A stretch of 27,583 nt of DNA from a virus, in the IMG/VR virus record IMGVR_UViG_3300021961_009272, positions 1 to 27,583 of that record, one strand, 5' to 3'. The notes beneath the pieces were generated by a model. The model worked only from the letters and a program-made list of their open reading frames with translations, did not search any database and had not been told where the DNA came from. The translations under genes were made by a program, and so were the position numbers. Below, one piece after another: positions 24,166 to 27,583 of this stretch (within the stretch, counting starts at the first letter, position 1; each line of letters begins with the position of its first letter).

Positions 24166-24922
24166 AGATTATAATAAAAAATTACCTATAGTAGAACTTT
24201 ACACAGCAGTTCAATCAGAAGGTTCTCGTCAAGGTTATCCTACGATTGTTATTAGAACTACTGGATGTACTCACAGATGTTACTTTGGTGAAGGTGGATG
24301 GTGTGATTCATGGTATACAAGTATACATCCTGAAAAGGGTAGATATTCTTTTCAAGATATAATAGATATGTATGATGCAAATCCTCATATTTCAGAAATG
24401 ATGTTAACAGGAGGCTCTCCTACTATGCATCCAAAACTTGTTAATGAATTAACACATTTTGCAAATGAAAGAGGAATATTCATCACGATTGAGACAGAAG
24501 GATCGCATTTTCTTGCTACTGACTACCCTATAAATCTACTTAGTATTTCTCCTAAATTTAGTAATAGTATTCCCCATCTTGGTGTCACAACACCTCAAGG
24601 AGCTACTACAGACCAAAAAATGATAGATAAACATAATAGTTTAAGATTAAATAAAGAAGCTATAAAAAAATCTATTGAATATCACAGTGACTACCATATT
24701 AAACCTGTATTAGATAAAGATCTAACAATATATGGTGAAGTATGGAAGTTTTTAGAAGAATTGGAAATACCTAACGAAAAAGTATGGATGATGCCTGCAG
24801 GTGATACAAGAGAAGCTTTATTTGAGAGTTACCCTGTTGTTATGAACTTCTGTAGAGATAAAGGATATCGATTTACCGGTAGAGCTCATATTATGGCATT
24901 TGACACTCAAAGAGAAGTTTAA
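24146..24922 (+). CDS. queE: QueE-like 7-carboxy-7-deazaguanine synthase (radical SAM)
   Basis: A 258-residue radical-SAM enzyme that contracts the pterin to 7-carboxy-7-deazaguanine. N-terminal PIVELYTAVQSEGSRQGYP matches the family start. The [4Fe-4S] ligand motif here is C41-THR-C45-YFGEGGW-C53 followed by DSWYT, that is CX3CX7C instead of CX3CX2C; W-C-D-S-x-x-T aligns with WCDTxxT of ordinary QueE with a five-residue insertion. SAM-binding elements MLTGGSPTMHP, ITIETEGS and ISPKFSNS are present. The C-terminal part (MMPAGDTREAL) fits. The enzyme needs an electron source; a ferredoxin lies at 25530-25841 in the same operon. Confidence 0.88.
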   Translation: MSLGRIEDYNKKLPIVELYTAVQSEGSRQGYPTIVIRTTGCTHRCYFGEGGWCDSWYTSIHPEKGRYSFQDIIDMYDANPHISEMMLTGGSPTMHPKLVNELTHFANERGIFITIETEGSHFLATDYPINLLSISPKFSNSIPHLGVTTPQGATTDQKMIDKHNSLRLNKEAIKKSIEYHSDYHIKPVLDKDLTIYGEVWKFLEELEIPNEKVWMMPAGDTREALFESYPVVMNFCRDKGYRFTGRAHIMAFDTQREV

Positions 24923-25083
24923 TGGAAGAACTTTGGGAAGAAATAGAGCAACATTTTAGAGTAGTAGATAGTAATTTAGGTATTTGCTGTCAAGATTATT
25001 GTGATGCATCTAACGCAAGATATGAATTAGAACAAGCAATACAAAAGTTAGCAACAATAAGAGAAAACTATGGCACAGTATAG
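24922..25083 (+). CDS. Small unknown protein (53 aa)
   Basis: The ATG at 24922 overlaps the queE stop by one base (TAATGG). The 53 residues include an acidic amphipathic N-terminal helix (MEELWEEIEQHFRVV), a Cys pair and third Cys (ICCQDYC), then a helix (YELEQAIQKLATIR). The three Cys could bind a metal, but no known motif is matched. It overlaps the next gene by 14 bases. Function unknown. Confidence 0.55.
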   Translation: MEELWEEIEQHFRVVDSNLGICCQDYCDASNARYELEQAIQKLATIRENYGTV

Positions 25084-25282
25084 AGTAATTAAAATGCTTC
25101 GAAAAACCTTTGAAGCTCAAAGAGAAAGAGCGTTAATGACATTTGAGTTATTGACCGAAAATCCTGCAGGTATTGGGGATCACTCAACAGAAGATTTTTA
25201 TAAAAATGCAGAAGAAGCAGCAAGAGCATTAGCAGAAGCTGACGATGTTTTAGATACACTGTCAAGATACTTCCCAGAATGA
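25070..25282 (+). CDS. Conserved-looking small phage protein (70 aa)
   Basis: A 70-residue, largely helical protein: RVIKMLRKTFEAQRERA, then LLTENPAGIGDHSTEDFYKNAEEAA and a final ALAEADDVLDTLSRYFPE. Similar small proteins are, as I recall, common in T4-like marine phages. It overlaps both neighbours (14 bases upstream, 4 bases ATGA downstream), which argues for real expression. No catalytic motif is seen and function is unknown. Confidence 0.65.
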   Translation: MAQYRVIKMLRKTFEAQRERALMTFELLTENPAGIGDHSTEDFYKNAEEAARALAEADDVLDTLSRYFPE

Positions 25283-25533
25283 GATTACCAATAATAAAAC
25301 ATTTAAGTAATTTCATAGAAAAAAACGATCAAGATTTTATCACCGAAACTTTAGAGGTGTTAGAAGATCTTATTGAAGCAAGGGGGATCAAAGATGAAGA
25401 GCTTGATGTTATTGGTGAACTTATATCCAACCTTGAAGGTGCTTTAGAAGTTCAAAAACTTATTAGTAATGGTATGACTCAAAAAGAAGCATTGAATACT
25501 TTTATGAAAAGAGTAAGTAACATAGGTCAATGA
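25279..25533 (+). CDS. Small helical protein (84 aa), unknown
   Basis: An 84-residue, acidic, all-helical protein beginning in an ATGA overlap. It is rich in Glu and Ile/Leu (IIKHLSNFIEKNDQDFITE, then EDLIEARGIKDEELDVIGEL), suggesting coiled-coil or protein-interaction helices. The last residues overlap the ferredoxin start by 4 bases. I do not recognise it. Confidence 0.6.
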   Translation: MRLPIIKHLSNFIEKNDQDFITETLEVLEDLIEARGIKDEELDVIGELISNLEGALEVQKLISNGMTQKEALNTFMKRVSNIGQ

Positions 25534-25841
25534 GTTACATAATAGGTAAACCATGTGAAGGTACTTGTGATACTGCTTGCGTTGCTGCCTGTCCTGTTGA
25601 CTGTATTAACGGACCTATAGAAATCGATGGATTAGGTCAAGAAGTTAACGGTATGCAAATAGGCGAAAACCATATGCTTTACATAAACCCAGAGGAGTGT
25701 ATAGATTGTGGTGCCTGCCTCCCGGAATGTCCAGTTGAAGCTATTTATATTAGCGAAGAGGATGCTATTGCAAAAGATGGCACCGATGAATACGTAAAAC
25801 GAAATTATAAATTTTATGATCTCGAATTTAAAGGTTTGTAA
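25530..25841 (+). CDS. Dicluster bacterial-type ferredoxin
   Basis: A 103-residue electron carrier. The first cluster ligands are in KPCEGTCDTACVAACPVDCI (C9, C17, C21, C25, with an extra C13); the second is ECIDCGACLPECPVEAI (CxxCxxCxxxCP). The 30-residue Gly/Asn-rich link between them is longer than in simple 8Fe-8S ferredoxins. The acidic C terminus (EEDAIAKDGTDEYVK) is typical. It is the last gene of the queD-queE block and could reduce the radical-SAM cluster of QueE or other redox enzymes in the cell. Ferredoxins also appear in marine phages for other redox needs. It overlaps the next gene by 26 bases. Confidence 0.88.
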   Translation: MSYIIGKPCEGTCDTACVAACPVDCINGPIEIDGLGQEVNGMQIGENHMLYINPEECIDCGACLPECPVEAIYISEEDAIAKDGTDEYVKRNYKFYDLEFKGL

Positions 25842-26439
25842 CCTTTCTTTTTTAGTTACATTACTAGTTGCTAGTTGTTCTAAACCGGAAAATATCGTAG
25901 CACAGCAGCTACGAGAGCAAGTAGAAGTAACCACATCAATCTTTACTGTTCTTTACTCAGAAACAAAAGAACAACCAATCACCCTAACATATAAATCTTC
26001 TAATCGTCCTAAAAACGTCGATAGAGGTTCTATGAACTTTTATACCGAAGACAATTACCATACTTCCGACAATAAAGACTACTACAGAAATGTATGGGAT
26101 AAAGGGCATTTAGCACCAGCTGCTACTTTCTCTGATTCTATGGAGAATCTTAAACAAACTTTTTCATTCCTTAACTGTGCTCTTCAAGACCAATATCTCA
26201 ATAGAGGTGAATGGAGATTACTAGAGGAAAAAGAAAGAGATTGGGATGACATAGAAGAGCTACAGATCACTATTGATATAGAATTTTCAGATTCTATTTT
26301 ACCTACCGGGGCTACAATCCCATCAAAATTTATAAAACACATTAAATTCCTGAATTCTAATGTATACAAGTGTTACGACTTTCCTAATGAAAAGCCAACC
26401 AAAGATTGGCAAGAATATCAAGTACAGCATAGTCATTAA
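25816..26439 (+). CDS. Secreted lipoprotein-type DNA/RNA non-specific nuclease
   Basis: A 207-residue protein with a lipoprotein signal: basic start NLKV, hydrophobic SFLVTLLVA and lipobox VASC, with Cys21 as the acylated residue. The mature part is the NUC1/NucA fold: DKGH (residues 95-98; family DRGH with the general-base His98) in WDKGHLAPAATFSD, then TFSFLNCALQDQYLNRGEW, where Asn120 and Asn129 and the Gln-rich segment match the metal-binding Asn and PQ...N.GxW of the family. The substitution Arg to Lys in DRGH is tolerated in some members. The protein would be anchored to the periplasmic face of a membrane or outer surface. It overlaps the ferredoxin by 26 bases, so it belongs to the phage operon. 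A role in host DNA degradation or superinfection exclusion is possible. Confidence 0.85.
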   Translation: MISNLKVCNLSFLVTLLVASCSKPENIVAQQLREQVEVTTSIFTVLYSETKEQPITLTYKSSNRPKNVDRGSMNFYTEDNYHTSDNKDYYRNVWDKGHLAPAATFSDSMENLKQTFSFLNCALQDQYLNRGEWRLLEEKERDWDDIEELQITIDIEFSDSILPTGATIPSKFIKHIKFLNSNVYKCYDFPNEKPTKDWQEYQVQHSH

Positions 26440-26559
26440 TAACAAAAATAAACAACATTCTGTTGGCAGTTCGAAATCAATTCCATATATTATTGATAGC
26501 CGATACTGGACAACTGATGTTGCCTAAAGGTTATATATTTGTTTAACTTAATTTTAATT
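26440..26559. other. Intergenic region before the TonB receptor: short inverted repeats
   Basis: A 120-base gap with no coding sequence. It holds CAACA (26453-26457) pairing with TGTTG (26461-26465) over a 3-base loop, and ATCAAT (26476-26481) pairing with ATTGAT (26492-26497) over a 10-base loop. Neither has a U-tract, so I do not call a terminator. A B12-riboswitch or tRNA was considered and rejected. Confidence 0.4.
26534..26541 (+). promoter_or_regulatory. TATATTTG, Bacteroidota -7 box before the TonB receptor
   Basis: TATATTTG at 26534-26541 is an exact match to the TAnnTTTG -7 element of Bacteroidota. It lies 18 bases before the receptor start. No TTG is found at the matching upstream distance, so the -33 element is missing or weak. 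It differs from the five phage-type sites, which end TATATTA/T/G. Confidence 0.4.
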
Positions 26560-27583
26560 ATGAGAAATCTCGTTGCAATACTGTTAATATTTTTAGCAGT
26601 AGGAGCTTATGCTCAAGAAACTATCGTGTCTAAGGATTCTATCCTTGTGACAAATTTGCAAGAAGTTGTAGTATCTTCAAGAGTAATTGATGTCGCAATA
26701 GAAAGAAAGACACCAGTTGCCCTGAGTACAATTTCTGCACAAGAGGTAGCTTTAAAAGTAGGAAACTTAGAGTTTCCAGAAGTAATGAATCGCACCCCTG
26801 GTGTTTACGTTACTAAACAAGGAGGAGGATACGGAGACTCACGTATTAACCTAAGAGGATTTGACCAAAGAAACACATCTTTCCTTATCAACGGACAACC
26901 CGTTAATGATATGGAAAGTGGATGGGTTTACTGGTCTAACTGGCAAGGGTTAACAGACGTAGCTTCTGGTATTCAGATCCAGAGAGGTTTAGGTGCCTCA
27001 AGATTAGCAGTTCCTTCAGTTGGTGGAACTGTTTCTATTTTCACTAAAAGTGCCGAACTTGCAGAAGGTGGTTCATTAAACCAAATGATTGGTAATGATG
27101 GATACATTAAAACTACTGCAATTTACAACACTGGTAAGAACGATAAAGGTTGGGCTACTTCTGTGCTGTTAACTAAATGGTCAGGAGATGGTTATATTTA
27201 CGGTACAGCTGGAGAAGGTTGGACATATTTTACAGCTATCGGATACGCACCAGAGGGTTCAGCACATAGTCTGAACCTTTCTATTTTAGGAGCAGGTCAA
27301 TGGCATCATCAGAGAAGTTCTTGGGTATCTATTAGAGATTACCAAAACTTTGGAGAAGAAGGTATTGACAGAAGATGGAATACAGATAGTGGATTCTTAA
27401 ATGGAGAAGAATATAACATCAGAAGAAACTTCTATAACAAACCATTAGCTACTTTCAACTGGGATTGGGATATCAATTCTACTACTCAGTTAAACACTTC
27501 ATTCTATGCATCAGCTGGACGTGGTGGAGGAACAGGAGCTCGTGGTAATAACTTTAGAAGTGCTGCTATTGATTTTTGGCCAT
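26560..27583 (+). CDS. TonB-dependent receptor, 3' end cut off by the window
   Basis: ATG at 26560 is followed by 341 open codons running to the window end with no stop. A signal peptide (MRNLVAILLIFLAVGAYAQ, cleavage after AYA) precedes a TonB-box-like NLQEVVVSSR and the plug domain: PEVMNRTPGVYVTKQGGG, RINLRGFDQRNTSFLING, GWVYWSNWQG, IQIQRGLGASRLAVPSVGG and TVSIFTKS. Beta-barrel strands follow. The N-terminal carboxypeptidase-like domain common in large Bacteroidota receptors is absent. These outer-membrane transporters import iron chelates, vitamins or glycans. Sampled lines here have 38-47% G+C against about 27-35% in sampled phage lines, so it may be host-derived. Either a phage-carried receptor or host sequence next to the phage in the assembly would explain it. 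Confidence 0.93.
   Translation, partial: MRNLVAILLIFLAVGAYAQETIVSKDSILVTNLQEVVVSSRVIDVAIERKTPVALSTISAQEVALKVGNLEFPEVMNRTPGVYVTKQGGGYGDSRINLRGFDQRNTSFLINGQPVNDMESGWVYWSNWQGLTDVASGIQIQRGLGASRLAVPSVGGTVSIFTKSAELAEGGSLNQMIGNDGYIKTTAIYNTGKNDKGWATSVLLTKWSGDGYIYGTAGEGWTYFTAIGYAPEGSAHSLNLSILGAGQWHHQRSSWVSIRDYQNFGEEGIDRRWNTDSGFLNGEEYNIRRNFYNKPLATFNWDWDINSTTQLNTSFYASAGRGGGTGARGNNFRSAAIDFWP

Noticed and set aside
26461-26530. tRNA-like GTTCGAAATC and B12-box-like segment before the TonB receptor
   Set aside because: The T-loop-like string cannot form a proper T-stem (G-T instead of G-C closing pair, no acceptor stem), and the region lacks a B12-box consensus and the expected riboswitch helices.
1-27583. 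CRISPR array, tRNA genes, insertion sequences and integrase/attachment sites
   Set aside because: No regularly spaced repeats, tRNA-like cloverleaf, transposase or recombinase motifs were seen on either strand.

Overview
The window is one stretch of a virulent, T4-like (distantly T4-related) myovirus genome whose host is probably a Bacteroidota bacterium. T4-type calls rest on a gp53-like LysM baseplate protein, a gp32-like ssDNA-binding protein with an acidic tail, a UvsX/RecA recombinase, a T4-RNase-H/FEN-type nuclease, a DnaB/gp41-type helicase and an nrdB-nrdA pair. The host inference rests on five intergenic promoter-like sites of the form TTG-N19/20-TATATT, close to the Bacteroidota -33/-7 consensus, on A/T-rich start regions with no evident Shine-Dalgarno sequence, and on a terminal TonB-dependent receptor of clearly Bacteroidota type. 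Every gene I accept is on the + strand, packed with 1-26 base overlaps.

Layout. (1) 1-7719: tail and baseplate genes: a tape-measure-like protein cut by the window start, a small protein, a tube-cap-like baseplate protein, a gp53-like LysM protein, a hub-like protein and an unknown. (2) 7753-14279: replication and recombination: a short, very divergent family A DNA polymerase, an unknown, ssDNA-binding protein, recombinase, 5' nuclease, a small nucleotidyltransferase and the helicase, closed by an intrinsic terminator near 14323-14355. (3) 14386-18377: dNTP supply: nrdB, nrdA, an odd beta-rich protein with a possible InlB-like repeat, a 55-residue protein, thioredoxin and an unknown. (4) 18428-23359: queC, an APS-kinase-like P-loop kinase, an HxGH nucleotidyltransferase, a DUF2061 membrane protein, two glycosyltransferase-like proteins, a NodU/TobZ-type carbamoyltransferase and a 38-residue protein. 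(5) 23439-25841: a small membrane protein, queD, queE, three small unknown proteins and a dicluster ferredoxin. (6) 25816-26439: a lipoprotein-type DNA/RNA non-specific nuclease. (7) 26560-27583: the first 341 codons of a TonB-dependent receptor, preceded by its own promoter-like -7 box and richer in G+C than the phage genes.

How the parts may work together. Regions 2 and 3 form a standard lytic replication and nucleotide factory. Regions 4 and 5 look like a hypermodification factory: QueD, QueE and QueC make the 7-deazaguanine precursor preQ0, and the transferases and kinase could decorate DNA bases or host glycans. The three Que proteins all carry altered metal-binding sites, and the ferredoxin beside queE could feed its radical-SAM cluster. 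No FolE, DpdA-type transglycosylase, pyrimidine hydroxymethylase, integrase, tRNA gene or CRISPR array is visible in this window. The two exported proteins at the right end are the strangest cargo. They are either host-derived genes carried by the phage to change the cell surface, or the receptor marks a phage/host junction in the assembly. No intergenic stretch is longer than about 120 bases.
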